From assembly GCA_947591315.1 (NCBI GenBank), contig CANQDD010000010.1, positions 27,225 through 91,224 on the forward strand: a stretch of DNA of 64,000 nucleotides, given 5' to 3'. Below, piece by piece: positions 1 to 7,433 of the stretch. Position numbers and translations under genes: made by a program. The DNA is from an uncultured Clostridia bacterium (GTDB taxonomy: Bacteria > Bacillota > Clostridia > UBA1381). Each line of letters opens with the position of its first letter. Within the stretch, counting starts at the first letter, position 1. The notes beneath the pieces were generated by a model. It worked only from the letters and a program-made list of their open reading frames with translations, was not told where the DNA came from and did no database searches.

Positions 1-187
1 TAATTGTAGATGTAATGCTAAGACTTAATGAAGTTTGGATAGCGCCTCACGTCGAATAGTCAAATAAAGGAATAGGACGATTTTCATTGTTCCCTTCCTT
101 TATAAAAACTTCCCATAACGCAAAAATCGACCTTGTTTTTACACGCAAACAATGGTATAATAAGGAAAAGCAACACCACAGACAGCA
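1..187. other. Left-edge non-coding stretch
   Basis: No convincing gene is seen here. On the minus strand an ATG at 87 follows a good ribosome-binding site (AAGGAAGGG) but the frame closes after 20 codons at 25. It could be the start of a broken or very small gene, but nothing else supports it. The right part holds the promoter of the next gene. Confidence 0.4.
133..161 (+). promoter_or_regulatory. Sigma-A promoter of the PurF-like gene
   Basis: TTGTTT at 133-138 and TATAAT at 156-161 are separated by 17 bp. A GGAGG ribosome site at 190-194 follows before the ATG at 200. No purine riboswitch fits in the short leader. Confidence 0.65.
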
Positions 188-199
188 ATGGAGGTATTT

Positions 200-1618
200 A
201 TGGGAGGAATATTCGGCGTAATTGCCAAGAAAAACTGTGTGTACGATTTGTTTTTCGGTATTGACTACCACTCGCATCTCGGCACGAAAAGGGGCGGCAT
301 GGCTGTGTACGGCAAGGACGGCTTTAACCGCGCGATACACAACATAGAAAACTCGCCCTTCCGCACAAAGTTTGAAAACGACGTAAACGAAATGGAGGGC
401 ACTTCCGGCATCGGCTGTATATCGGACAACGAGCCGCAGCCGCTTATCGTGCGCTCGCACCTCGGCAGCTTCGCGCTGACGACCGTCGGACTTATCTCAA
501 ACACCGATGAGCTTGTTGAAATGGCGTATAATAAAGGCAATCCGCACTTTCTGGAAATGAGCGGCGGTAACATCAACCAGACGGAGCTTGTCGCCGCTAT
601 AATCAATCAGGAAAGCACGCTTATCGACGGCATAAAGCACGCCCAGAATGTGATAAAAGGCTCGATGAGTATGCTCATTTTAACGCCCGACGGAATATAC
701 GCCGCGCGCGACCGCCTCGGCAGAACGCCTATAATTATCGGTCACAAGGACGGCGCGTTCTGTGCGTCATTCGAGAGCTTCGCGTACTTAAACCTCGGCT
801 ACAGCGACTACAAAAACCTCGGACCGGGCGAGATCGTGTTTATCACCGCCGACGGCGTGGAAACGGTGTCGCCGCCGGGGGACGAAATGAAGATATGCAC
901 GTTTTTGTGGATTTACTACGGCTACCCGACCTCGTGCTATGAGGGCATAAATGTTGAAAATATGCGTTACCGCTGCGGCGAAATGCTCGCGCGGCGCGAC
1001 ATGAACGAGGGTAATATAAAACCCGACATGGTAGCAGGCGTGCCGGATTCGGGTATCGCCCACGCTATAGGCTACGCGAACGAGTCGGGTATACCGTTTG
1101 CGCGTCCGTTTATAAAGTATACACCGACATGGCCGCGCTCGTTTATGCCGCCCAACCAGGCGGAGCGCGACATGATAGCGAGAATGAAGCTTATACCCGT
1201 GCAGGATCTTATACATGGCAAGAGCCTGCTGCTCATAGACGATTCAATAGTAAGGGGAACGCAGCTTCGCGAAACGACTGAATTTCTGTACGAGAGCGGC
1301 GCGAACGAGGTACATATACGTCCGGCGTGCCCGCCGATAATGTTCGGCTGCAAATATCTGAACTTTTCGCGTTCCACGTCGGAGCTTGACCTTATCGCGA
1401 GACGCGTTATAAGAGCGCGCGAGGGTGACGACGTGAGCGACGCTCTTCTCTCCGACTACGCCGATCCCGACAGCACGAATTACAAGGAAATGATTGACGA
1501 AATCTGCGCCGAACGTAACTTCACCTCACTGCGCTACCACCGCCTTGACGACATGATAGAGTCCGTCGGTCTGCCCGAATGCAAGCTCTGCACATATTGC
1601 TGGAACGGCAAGGAATAA
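200..1618 (+). CDS. PurF-family amidophosphoribosyltransferase-like protein lacking the catalytic Cys
   Basis: This is a 472-residue protein with the PurF layout: an N-terminal Ntn-type glutaminase domain and a C-terminal phosphoribosyltransferase domain. The PRPP loop LLLIDDSIVRGTQ lies near residues 343-355. Cysteines at ICTF, FGCKY and the C-terminal CKLCTYC fit the iron-sulfur ligands of Bacillus-type PurF. I chose the ATG at 200 because GGAGG sits six bases upstream; an ATG at 188 has no such site. The mature protein therefore begins MGGIFGV where functional PurF begins MCGI. The nucleophilic N-terminal cysteine is replaced by glycine, so glutamine hydrolysis by the usual mechanism is not expected. 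It may use free ammonia, be regulatory, or act beside a second, ordinary PurF elsewhere. Other purine genes follow within 7 kb. The family assignment is firm; the activity is not. Confidence 0.85.
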   Translation: MGGIFGVIAKKNCVYDLFFGIDYHSHLGTKRGGMAVYGKDGFNRAIHNIENSPFRTKFENDVNEMEGTSGIGCISDNEPQPLIVRSHLGSFALTTVGLISNTDELVEMAYNKGNPHFLEMSGGNINQTELVAAIINQESTLIDGIKHAQNVIKGSMSMLILTPDGIYAARDRLGRTPIIIGHKDGAFCASFESFAYLNLGYSDYKNLGPGEIVFITADGVETVSPPGDEMKICTFLWIYYGYPTSCYEGINVENMRYRCGEMLARRDMNEGNIKPDMVAGVPDSGIAHAIGYANESGIPFARPFIKYTPTWPRSFMPPNQAERDMIARMKLIPVQDLIHGKSLLLIDDSIVRGTQLRETTEFLYESGANEVHIRPACPPIMFGCKYLNFSRSTSELDLIARRVIRAREGDDVSDALLSDYADPDSTNYKEMIDEICAERNFTSLRYHRLDDMIESVGLPECKLCTYCWNGKE

Positions 1619-1627
1619 AATTATATT

Positions 1628-1657
1628 AAAACGGTCTCCTTTGCGGGACCGTTTTTT
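1628..1657 (+). terminator. Intrinsic terminator after the PurF-like gene
   Basis: AAACGGTC pairs with GACCGTTT around a short loop and is followed by a T tract. It ends the first transcript before the convergent xre gene. Confidence 0.8.
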
Positions 1658-1663
1658 ATCGTG

Positions 1664-1909
1664 TTATTTACATACATGCTTTTTCGCGTTTTTCTTAAGC
1701 GGCGTCGGCTCATCGGTGAGCCCCGCGATATAGTCGATCGTGACGTTATACAGCTTTGCCAGACGTATTACAAGACAGAACGGTATCTCGCGGTAGCCTT
1801 GCTCGTAATTCGTGTAGGTCGTTTTGTGCATTTTAAGAATTTCCACAAGCTGCGACTGCGTTAAATCGCTGTCCTCACGTAAATCTCTGAGCCTCGGATA
1901 GTGTGCCAT
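1664..1909 (-). CDS. Xre-family helix-turn-helix repressor
   Basis: This 81-residue protein is essentially a single HTH_XRE domain. The sequence DLTQSQLVEILKMHKTTYTN, near residues 15-34, is the classic helix-turn-helix, followed by the YEQGYREIP and IDYIAGLTDE segments usual in this family. The ATG at 1909 follows GGAGGG. The gene is divergent from a methyltransferase gene. The 105 bp between them holds two near-identical palindromes placed on the methyltransferase promoter, so the likely role is repression of that promoter and perhaps of its own. There is no sensor domain, so what relieves repression is unknown. It has the size of a small phage- or cassette-type regulator. Confidence 0.85.
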   Translation of the reverse strand: MAHYPRLRDLREDSDLTQSQLVEILKMHKTTYTNYEQGYREIPFCLVIRLAKLYNVTIDYIAGLTDEPTPLKKNAKKHVCK

Positions 1910-1942
1910 GCTATTTCCCTCCGTAAAAAATAATATTCCCTA

Positions 1943-1998
1943 TTGACATAATACATCATTTGTTGTACAATTATGTCATAAATACAACATATGTTGTA
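1943..1998 (+). promoter_or_regulatory. Promoter with two Xre-type operator palindromes
   Basis: TTGACA (1943-1948) and TACAAT (1966-1971) with a 17-bp spacer form a strong promoter for the methyltransferase gene. TACAACATATGTTGTA at 1983-1998 is a perfect palindrome (20 bp counting 1981-2000). TACATCATTTGTTGTA at 1952-1967 matches it at 14 of 16 positions and fills the promoter spacer. The two centres are 31 bp apart, close to three helical turns, which suits cooperative repressor binding. That the neighbouring Xre protein is the ligand is inferred from position. Confidence 0.7.
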
Positions 1999-2014
1999 TT
2001 TAAGGGAGGTCAAA

Positions 2015-2626
2015 ATGATAATAGGAAAAATGAAATTTTACAGAATATGGAAGGATAAGTATTCTTCGTTTTGGAAAAAGAGACGGTTTAATAAAATAAT
2101 GGGACTGATCAAACTGCCAGAAAAGGAACGGATAAAGGTGCTTGAGGTGGGATGCTCCAACGGCAGGGACTTCATACAATTTCTGCCGAGGAACAAATTT
2201 GAAATATGGGGCGCGGATATAGATTCGGACTGCGGCGCGGGTGCGGACATACATTTTGTGACCGCCGACGCAGCCGACCTGCCGTTTGACGACGGCGAGT
2301 TTGATTTGGTCGTTTCAATCGGACTTTTGGAGCATATCGAACCCGTTGAAAAGCTGTGCCGCGTCATACGCGAAATGGAGCGCGTCGGGACGCATCAGCT
2401 TTCAGTCGTGCCGTCCGTCGCGACGCTGCTTGAACCGCACAGCGGCAGAGTGCTTTTCCCGCTTCGGATATGGCGAGAAATGATGTCGGAGCAGCCGTCC
2501 ACGCCGCTGCACCTGAACTTCTACACCGAGCACACATGGACAAAATTCACGGGCTTCACAGGCTGTGAAATAAAGCGATTTTTCTACATACCGCCGTTCA
2601 TAACGAACACGGTCATATACAAATAA
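2015..2626 (+). CDS. Class I SAM-dependent methyltransferase
   Basis: This 203-residue protein has a Rossmann methyltransferase fold. Motif I is VLEVGCSNGRD near residues 47-57. An acidic strand end (GADID) follows, then a DLPFDDGEFDLVVSIGLLEHI segment typical of the Methyltransf_11 group. The ATG at 2015 is preferred because AGGGAGG lies just upstream; an ATG at 1991 in the same frame falls inside the operator palindrome. The N-terminus is basic (MKFYRIWKDKYSSFWKKRR). The substrate is unknown. The gene stands alone between an operator-controlled promoter and a terminator, so it seems to be a single-gene unit controlled by the divergent Xre protein. Confidence 0.75.
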   Translation: MIIGKMKFYRIWKDKYSSFWKKRRFNKIMGLIKLPEKERIKVLEVGCSNGRDFIQFLPRNKFEIWGADIDSDCGAGADIHFVTADAADLPFDDGEFDLVVSIGLLEHIEPVEKLCRVIREMERVGTHQLSVVPSVATLLEPHSGRVLFPLRIWREMMSEQPSTPLHLNFYTEHTWTKFTGFTGCEIKRFFYIPPFITNTVIYK

Positions 2627-2631
2627 ACCAC

Positions 2632-2655
2632 AAAGCGGAGCGATCCGCTTTTTTT
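2632..2655 (+). terminator. Intrinsic terminator after the methyltransferase gene
   Basis: AAAGCGGA and TCCGCTTT form a stem with a four-base loop, followed by a T run. Confidence 0.8.
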
Positions 2656-2679
2656 ATGCAAAAATATTTCAAAAACAGG

Positions 2680-2708
2680 CTGACAAACAGTAAAATAAAT
2701 GATATAAT
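2680..2708 (+). promoter_or_regulatory. Promoter of the IMP cyclohydrolase gene
   Basis: CTGACA at 2680-2685 and TATAAT at 2703-2708 have a 17-bp spacer. A strong AAGGAGG ribosome site follows at 2740-2746. Confidence 0.65.
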
Positions 2709-2752
2709 GGTAAAAACGACAATAAAAACGGCGGTGAACAAGGAGGAAACAC

Positions 2753-3466
2753 ATGAAAACACTTAACATCTACGAGGAATTAAAGCAAAACGCGTACCCG
2801 GGACGCGGAATTGTTATCGGCAAGTCGGCTGACGGCAAGTCGGCGGTGACGGCGTATTTTATCATGGGACGCTCGGAAAACAGCCGCAACCGCGTGTTCG
2901 TCGAGGACGGCGACGGAATCCGTACGCAAGCGTTCGACCCGTCGAAAATGAAGGATCCGCACCTCATTATTTACGCTCCGGTGCGCGTTCTCGGCAACAA
3001 AACGATCGTGACGAACGGCGACCAGACCGACACGATTTACGAGCTTATGAACCAGCAAATGACGTTCGAGCAGTCGCTTCGCGGACGCGAGTTCGAGGAC
3101 GACGCGCCCAACTACACGCCGAGAATTTCCGGTATTATAAAGGTTGACGACGGACGCTTCAATTACGCGATGTCAATCTTAAAGAGCGAGAACGGCAACC
3201 CCGAATCGTGTCTCAGGTACACATATTCGTACAAGAACCCGATAGGCGGCGAGGGCAGATTTATTCACACCTACATGGGCGACGGCAGCCCGCTCCCATC
3301 GTTCGAGGGCGAGCCGAAAAAGGTCGCGATACCGAGCGATATCGACGAGTTCACAAACGGTCTGTGGGACGCGCTCAACGAGGATAATAAGGTGTCGCTG
3401 TTTGTGCGGTTTATAAATCTCGAAACGGGCGACGTTCAATCGCGTATCGTGAATAAGAATAAATAA
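2753..3466 (+). CDS. purO: IMP cyclohydrolase (PurO-type)
   Basis: This 237-residue protein matches the stand-alone IMP cyclohydrolase family (PF07826), which closes FAICAR to IMP in the last step of purine synthesis. Recognisable segments are YPGRGIVIGKS and TAYFIMGRSENSRNR near the N-terminus and YTPRISGI in the middle. Most bacteria use the N-terminal domain of bifunctional PurH for this step. Here the transformylase half is encoded separately about 770 bp downstream, so the pair replaces PurH. The start at 2753 follows AAGGAGG at an ideal distance. A small membrane-protein gene and a RAYT gene now lie between the two purine genes. Confidence in the family is good; the symbol follows the archaeal nomenclature. 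Confidence 0.8.
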   Translation: MKTLNIYEELKQNAYPGRGIVIGKSADGKSAVTAYFIMGRSENSRNRVFVEDGDGIRTQAFDPSKMKDPHLIIYAPVRVLGNKTIVTNGDQTDTIYELMNQQMTFEQSLRGREFEDDAPNYTPRISGIIKVDDGRFNYAMSILKSENGNPESCLRYTYSYKNPIGGEGRFIHTYMGDGSPLPSFEGEPKKVAIPSDIDEFTNGLWDALNEDNKVSLFVRFINLETGDVQSRIVNKNK

Positions 3467-3480
3467 CGGGGGATTTTGAT

Positions 3481-3678
3481 ATGCTTACGGTTTTATATGT
3501 GCTGACGGGATTATTCGTATTCTTCGGCTTGATCTTTTGGCTTTTGGGCAATTTAATCGCCATAGCAAGCGCGTTCGGTGCGGCGGCATTTTGCGGCGTT
3601 ATGATATTTTTGTATTTTCTCGTAAAGTGCGCGGTAAAGGATGCGATAAAAGAATATAATTACAATGATAAGCAATGA
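3481..3678 (+). CDS. Small membrane protein of unknown function
   Basis: The 65 residues contain two hydrophobic segments, roughly residues 4-24 and 26-50, and end in a charged tail (KDAIKEYNYNDKQ). A GGGGG ribosome site precedes the ATG. The stop codon overlaps the start of the RAYT gene (ATGA at 3675-3678). I do not recognise a family. It lies 14 bp after the IMP cyclohydrolase gene and is probably co-transcribed with it. Confidence 0.5.
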   Translation: MLTVLYVLTGLFVFFGLIFWLLGNLIAIASAFGAAAFCGVMIFLYFLVKCAVKDAIKEYNYNDKQ

Positions 3679-4214
3679 CGGATTTACCGGAAAGAAAAAG
3701 GATACGGTTGGGCGAATATGATTATTCCGACGCCGGTGCGTATTTTGTCACGATATGTACAAAGAACAAACAATGTATATTGAGTGATATCGTAGGGGGC
3801 GGCGCCCTCGACGCCCCGCGTGTCGAATTAACATCGTATGGCAAAATTTTGGATGATGAAATTCAAAAATCAATGCGTATTTATCAACATATTCAAATTG
3901 ATAAATATGTCATTATGCCAAACCATGTTCATATGATAATCAATATTTTATATAACCCAAACGGGACGTCGAGGGCGCCGTCCTATGCGAATGGGGTAGA
4001 CGGGACGTCGAGGGCGCCGTCCCGTACGAACGAAACGATTCCAGCATTTGTTTCGATATTAAAACGGTTTACCAATAAAAAATGCGGCGAAAAAATATGG
4101 CACAGGTCGTATTACGACCACGTCATCCGCACGGAACATGATTACGCGCAAATATGGCAATACGTTGACGAGAACCCGACCAAATGGGAATCGGACGAAT
4201 ACTACGAACAATAA
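3675..4214 (+). CDS. REP-associated tyrosine transposase (RAYT, Y1_Tnp/IS200-like)
   Basis: This 179-residue protein belongs to the Y1 single-strand transposase superfamily, in the RAYT branch that acts on REP hairpins. Seen directly: the N-terminal GAYFVTICTKN strand, the HUH metal motif H84-V-H86 within MPNHVHMII, and the C-terminal IWHRSYYDHVIRTEHDY and YVDENPTKWESDEYY segments typical of RAYTs. I cannot place the catalytic tyrosine with certainty: the helix SILKRFTNKK, where I would look for it, has none. Two parts look foreign to the fold, GGGALDAPRV (near 41-50) and a duplicated GTSRAPS (near 97-116); both are translations of REP-like repeats inside the gene. Flanking insertion-sequence ends are absent, as expected for RAYTs. 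The ORF is richer in A+T than its neighbours, suggesting acquisition. It splits the purine gene series. Confidence 0.85.
   Translation: MTDLPERKRIRLGEYDYSDAGAYFVTICTKNKQCILSDIVGGGALDAPRVELTSYGKILDDEIQKSMRIYQHIQIDKYVIMPNHVHMIINILYNPNGTSRAPSYANGVDGTSRAPSRTNETIPAFVSILKRFTNKKCGEKIWHRSYYDHVIRTEHDYAQIWQYVDENPTKWESDEYYEQ
3792..3817 (+). repeat. REP-like hairpin inside the RAYT gene
   Basis: GTAG (3792-3795) is followed by GGGGCG, a ten-base loop and CGCCCC. This is the GTAG-plus-hairpin design of REP elements. It resembles the intergenic copy at 60933-60957. It is translated in frame as VGGGALDAP. Confidence 0.6.
3961..4030 (+). repeat. Duplicated REP-like segment inside the RAYT gene
   Basis: ACGGGACGTCGAGGGCGCCG begins at both 3961 and 4000, and the match runs about three bases further. 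Each copy is the reverse complement of the GGACGGCGCCC...GACGTCCC hairpin seen intergenically near 60933. The two copies are 39 bp apart, a multiple of three, so the frame is kept and GTSRAPS is encoded twice. Confidence 0.7.
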
Positions 4215-4232
4215 AAGAAAGGAACATATATC

Positions 4233-5405
4233 ATGAACGAATTACAATTAAAATACGGCTGCAATCCAAATCAGAAGCCGTCGCGGGTATTTATCGAGAA
4301 CGGCGATTTGCCGTTTGAGGCGCTTTGCGGAAAGCCGGGTTACATCAACCTGCTCGACGCGCTTAACGGCTGGCAGCTCGTTAAGGAACTCAAAAAGGCT
4401 ACGGGACTTCCGGCGGCAACGTCGTTTAAGCACGTGTCTCCGGCGGGTGCGGCGGTTGGTTTGCCGCTTTCGGACACGCTCAAAAAGATTTATTTCGTTG
4501 ACGGAGTGGAGCTTACTCCGCTCGCCAACGCGTACGCAAGAGCGAGGGGCGCGGACAGAATGTCGTCGTTCGGCGATTTTATCGCTCTTTCGGACGAGTG
4601 CGACAAGGCTACGGCGCTCTTAATTAAGAAGGAGGTTTCCGACGGCGTGATTGCGCCGGGCTACAGCGACGAGGCTTTGGAAATTTTGAAGTCCAAAAAA
4701 AACGGCAACTACAACATAATCAAAATCGACCCGAATTACGTTCCCGCCGAAATCGAGCGCAAGCAGGTATTCGGTATTACGTTCGAGCAGGGCAGAAATG
4801 AGCTTGACATTAACGACGAACTACTGTCAAACGTCGTTACCGCAAACAAAACGCTCACGGGCGAAGCGAAACGCGATTTGAAAATCGCTCTGATCACGCT
4901 CAAATACACGCAGTCGAACAGCGTTTGCTACGTCAAGGACGGACAGGCGATAGGCATCGGCGCGGGACAGCAGTCGCGTATTCACTGCACGCGTCTCGCG
5001 GGCAACAAGGCTGACATCTGGTGGCTCAGACAAGCTCCGCAGGTGCTCGCGCTTGAGTTTGTGGACGGAATAAAGCGCGCCGACCGCGACAACGCGATCG
5101 ACGTGTACATCTCCGACGAGCACGACGACGTTTTGGCGGACGGCGCGTGGGAGAAGATATTCAAGGTAAAGCCGCCCGTATTCACAAAGGCGGAGCAGCG
5201 CGAGTGGCTCGACGGGAACACGGACGTCGCGCTCGGCTCGGACGCGTTTTTCCCGTTCGGCGACAACATCGAGCGCGCGAGAAAGAGCGGCGTTACGGTA
5301 ATAGCACAGCCGGGCGGCTCGATAAGGGACGATAATGTTATTGAGACGTGCAACAAATACAACATGGCGATGGCGTTCACGGGAATAAGATTGTTCCACC
5401 ATTAA
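4233..5405 (+). CDS. purH: AICAR transformylase (stand-alone PurH C-terminal half)
   Basis: This 390-residue protein is the transformylase part of PurH only. It moves the formyl group of 10-formyltetrahydrofolate onto AICAR to give FAICAR. The catalytic Lys-His pair is visible as K66-H67 in SFKHVSPAGAAVG. Other family segments are LRYGxNPxQ-like LKYGCNPNQ at the N-terminus, KYTQSNSVCYVKDGQAIGIGAGQQSR in the middle and DAFFPFGDNIE near the end. The MGS-like IMP cyclohydrolase domain of bifunctional PurH is absent; the PurO-type protein upstream supplies that step. The ATG at 4233 follows AAGAAAGGA, 18 bp after the RAYT stop. A long palindromic repeat lies between it and purD. Confidence 0.9.
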   Translation: MNELQLKYGCNPNQKPSRVFIENGDLPFEALCGKPGYINLLDALNGWQLVKELKKATGLPAATSFKHVSPAGAAVGLPLSDTLKKIYFVDGVELTPLANAYARARGADRMSSFGDFIALSDECDKATALLIKKEVSDGVIAPGYSDEALEILKSKKNGNYNIIKIDPNYVPAEIERKQVFGITFEQGRNELDINDELLSNVVTANKTLTGEAKRDLKIALITLKYTQSNSVCYVKDGQAIGIGAGQQSRIHCTRLAGNKADIWWLRQAPQVLALEFVDGIKRADRDNAIDVYISDEHDDVLADGAWEKIFKVKPPVFTKAEQREWLDGNTDVALGSDAFFPFGDNIERARKSGVTVIAQPGGSIRDDNVIETCNKYNMAMAFTGIRLFHH

Positions 5406-5437
5406 TATGATAAGGTTTAGTACTTACGGCGTGCGTT

Positions 5438-5553
5438 AGCCTCCCTTGTCAAAGGGAGGGGGACCGCCGAAGGCGGTGGAGGGATTCATTATTAAAACAG
5501 AAAAGGAATCCCCCAGTCGCGCTACGCGCGCCAGCCCCCTTTGACAAGGGGGC
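5438..5553. repeat. MITE-like palindromic intergenic element
   Basis: The left arm (about 5439-5487) holds CTCCCTTGTCAAAGGGAG and an inner GACCGCCGAAGGCGGT hairpin. The right arm (about 5505-5553) holds CCCCCTTTGACAAGGGGGC, the inverse of the left end. The arms could fold into one long hairpin. Similar but not identical elements occur at 30375-30501, 33182-33294, 36016-36134 and 60768-60884, always between genes. Confidence 0.65.
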
Positions 5554-5558
5554 CTTTC

Positions 5559-5583
5559 GTAGGGGCGACCCTTGCGGTCGCCC
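5559..5583 (+). repeat. REP hairpin with GTAG guide
   Basis: GTAG (5559-5562) is followed by GGGCGACC, a five-base loop and GGTCGCCC. Close copies are at 33153-33177 (inverted), 33311-33333, 33391-33415, 60713-60737 and 60740-60762 (inverted). Confidence 0.7.
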
Positions 5584-5597
5584 GTCCACGATAATAT

Positions 5598-5644
5598 GGG
5601 GACACTAAAATATACAGGGACACTAAAGTATGGGGACACTAAAA
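5598..5644 (+). repeat. Three GGGACACTAAA motifs in the purD leader
   Basis: Core copies start at 5599, 5617 and 5633 and are separated by short A+T-rich spacers. They end immediately before the purD ribosome site (GGAGG at 5646-5650). These are the only non-coding copies in the window; 24 more lie inside or at the edge of genes. Confidence 0.9.
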
Positions 5645-5657
5645 CGGAGGAAATATT

Positions 5658-6917
5658 ATGAAAATTTTAGTAGTAGGCGGCGGCGGACGCGAGCACGCCA
5701 TTGTTTGGAAAATCGCGCAGTCGCCGAAGGTTGAGAAGATTTACTGCGCGCCCGGCAACGGCGGTATCGCCAAGCTTGCCGAGTGCGTGAACGTGGCGGC
5801 TACGGACATTGACGGCATGGTCGCGCTCGCGAAGGAAAAGGCGGTCGACCTCGTAATGGTCGCGCCGGACGATCCGCTCGCAATGGGCATGGTTGACGCG
5901 CTCGAGAAAGAGGGAATACGCGCGTTCGGACCACGCGCAAACGCGGCGATCATCGAGGGCAGCAAGGCGTTCTCGAAGGAGCTTATGAAAAAGTACAATA
6001 TCCCGACCGCCAAATACGAGGTATTCGACGACAGCGCGAAGGCTATCGCGTACATAAAGGAGCAGGGCAAATTCCCCGCAGTTATCAAGGCGGACGGACT
6101 CGCGCTCGGCAAGGGCGTTATAATTGCGCAGGATTTAGCCGAAGCCGAGCAAGCCGTACACGAAATGATCGACGAGGGCAAGTTCGGCAAGAGCGGCAGC
6201 CGCGTCGTTATCGAGGAATTTCTGACAGGACCGGAAGTGTCGGTTCTCGCGTTTACCGACGGAAAAACGGTCAAGCCTATGGTATCGGCGCAGGATCACA
6301 AGCGCGCGTACGACAACGATAAGGGCTTGAACACCGGCGGCATGGGCACGTTCTCGCCGTCGAGGCTCTACGACGAGGCGAAGCAGAAGGAGTGCATGGA
6401 AAATATCTTCCTGCCGACGATAAAGGCTATGACCGCTGAGGGCAGACCCTTTAAGGGCGTACTCTACTTCGGGCTGATGATGACGGCAGACGGCGTGAAG
6501 GTGATCGAATACAACTGCCGCTTCGGCGACCCCGAAACACAGGTCGTGCTGCCGAGATTAAAAACGGATTTGGTTGACATAATGCAAGCGGTTATAGACG
6601 AGAAGCTCGACGAAATCGAGATAGAGTGGGAGGACAACGCCGCCGTATGCGTTGTTATGGCGTCGGGCGGCTATCCGGTAAGCTACAAGAAGGGATACGA
6701 AATTACGGGTCTTGACAGCGTGGACGGCGTTACGGTGTTCCATGCGGGAACGGCTGTAAAGGACGGAAAAATCGTGACAAGCGGCGGACGCGTTCTGGGT
6801 GTCACCGCGCTCGGCGTGAATATCGACGAGGCGCGCGATAAGGCGTACGCGGCGGTCGATAAAATTTCATTCACAGACGAGTTCCACAGAAGCGATATAG
6901 GGATTAAAAAATATTGA
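5658..6917 (+). CDS. purD: Phosphoribosylamine-glycine ligase
   Basis: This 419-residue ATP-grasp enzyme joins glycine to phosphoribosylamine, the second step of purine synthesis. Seen directly: the N-terminal LVVGGGGREHAIVWK dinucleotide-like loop, VMVAPDDPLAMG, the ATP-grasp segment FPAVIKADGLALGKGV, the NTGGMGTFSPS loop and the VIEYNCRFGDPETQ metal site. Length is normal. The ATG at 5658 follows GGAGG. It is preceded by a palindromic repeat, a REP hairpin and three GGGACACTAAA motifs, so its expression signals may sit among repeats; I see no clear promoter. The next gene begins 25 bp after its stop. Confidence 0.95.
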   Translation: MKILVVGGGGREHAIVWKIAQSPKVEKIYCAPGNGGIAKLAECVNVAATDIDGMVALAKEKAVDLVMVAPDDPLAMGMVDALEKEGIRAFGPRANAAIIEGSKAFSKELMKKYNIPTAKYEVFDDSAKAIAYIKEQGKFPAVIKADGLALGKGVIIAQDLAEAEQAVHEMIDEGKFGKSGSRVVIEEFLTGPEVSVLAFTDGKTVKPMVSAQDHKRAYDNDKGLNTGGMGTFSPSRLYDEAKQKECMENIFLPTIKAMTAEGRPFKGVLYFGLMMTADGVKVIEYNCRFGDPETQVVLPRLKTDLVDIMQAVIDEKLDEIEIEWEDNAAVCVVMASGGYPVSYKKGYEITGLDSVDGVTVFHAGTAVKDGKIVTSGGRVLGVTALGVNIDEARDKAYAAVDKISFTDEFHRSDIGIKKY

Positions 6918-6942
6918 TGGGGTAAATTCGAGGTGATATTTA

Positions 6943-7422
6943 ATGAAACGAACTGATTACATATCATGGGACGAATATTTCATGGGCATCGCGCTTTTAT
7001 CGGCGCAGCGGTCGAAGGATAGTAACACACAGGTCGGCTGCTGCATCGTAAACAGCGAGAACAAAATTTTATCGCTCGGCTACAACGGCATGCCCACCGG
7101 CTGCGACGACGACCTCATGCCGTGGGAGCGTGACGGCGCGCCACTCGACACAAAATACATGTACGTCTGCCACGCGGAGCTTAACGCGATATTGAACCGC
7201 AGCTCCGGCTCGCTTGCGGGCGCGACGCTGTACGTGACGCTGTTCCCGTGCAACGAGTGCGCGAAAGCCATTATACAGTCGGGCATACGCGAGGTCGTGT
7301 ACGCGTGCGACAAGTACGACGGCGAGGACGACAACGTCGCGTCAAAGCGCATGTTCGACATGGTGGGCGTAAAGTACCGCAAATACGAGCCGACGGGACG
7401 GCGGCTCACGATAGAGCTGTAA
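6943..7422 (+). CDS. dCMP deaminase
   Basis: This 159-residue zinc enzyme of the cytidine deaminase superfamily converts dCMP to dUMP for dTTP synthesis. The zinc ligands are visible as H77 (in CHAE, with E79 as the proton shuttle) and C103 and C106 (in PCNEC). The N-terminal WDEYFMGIALLSAQRSKD is typical of the ComEB/dCMP deaminase group, as is GYNGMPTGCDDD. The start at 6943 is preceded by GAGGTGA. It sits in a tight run with purD and a methyltransferase gene, so it is likely part of a nucleotide-related transcript. Confidence 0.9.
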   Translation: MKRTDYISWDEYFMGIALLSAQRSKDSNTQVGCCIVNSENKILSLGYNGMPTGCDDDLMPWERDGAPLDTKYMYVCHAELNAILNRSSGSLAGATLYVTLFPCNECAKAIIQSGIREVVYACDKYDGEDDNVASKRMFDMVGVKYRKYEPTGRRLTIEL

Positions 7423-7433
7423 AGGAAAGAGCG

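Noticed and set aside
25..87. 20-codon minus-strand frame with a strong ribosome site at the left edge
   Set aside because: Too short, no similarity recognised, and no terminator; it may be the remains of a gene but cannot be supported.
5598..5644. Possible CRISPR array made of the three motif copies
   Set aside because: Repeats are only about 13 bases, spacers are 5 or fewer bases of A+T, and no cas genes are present.
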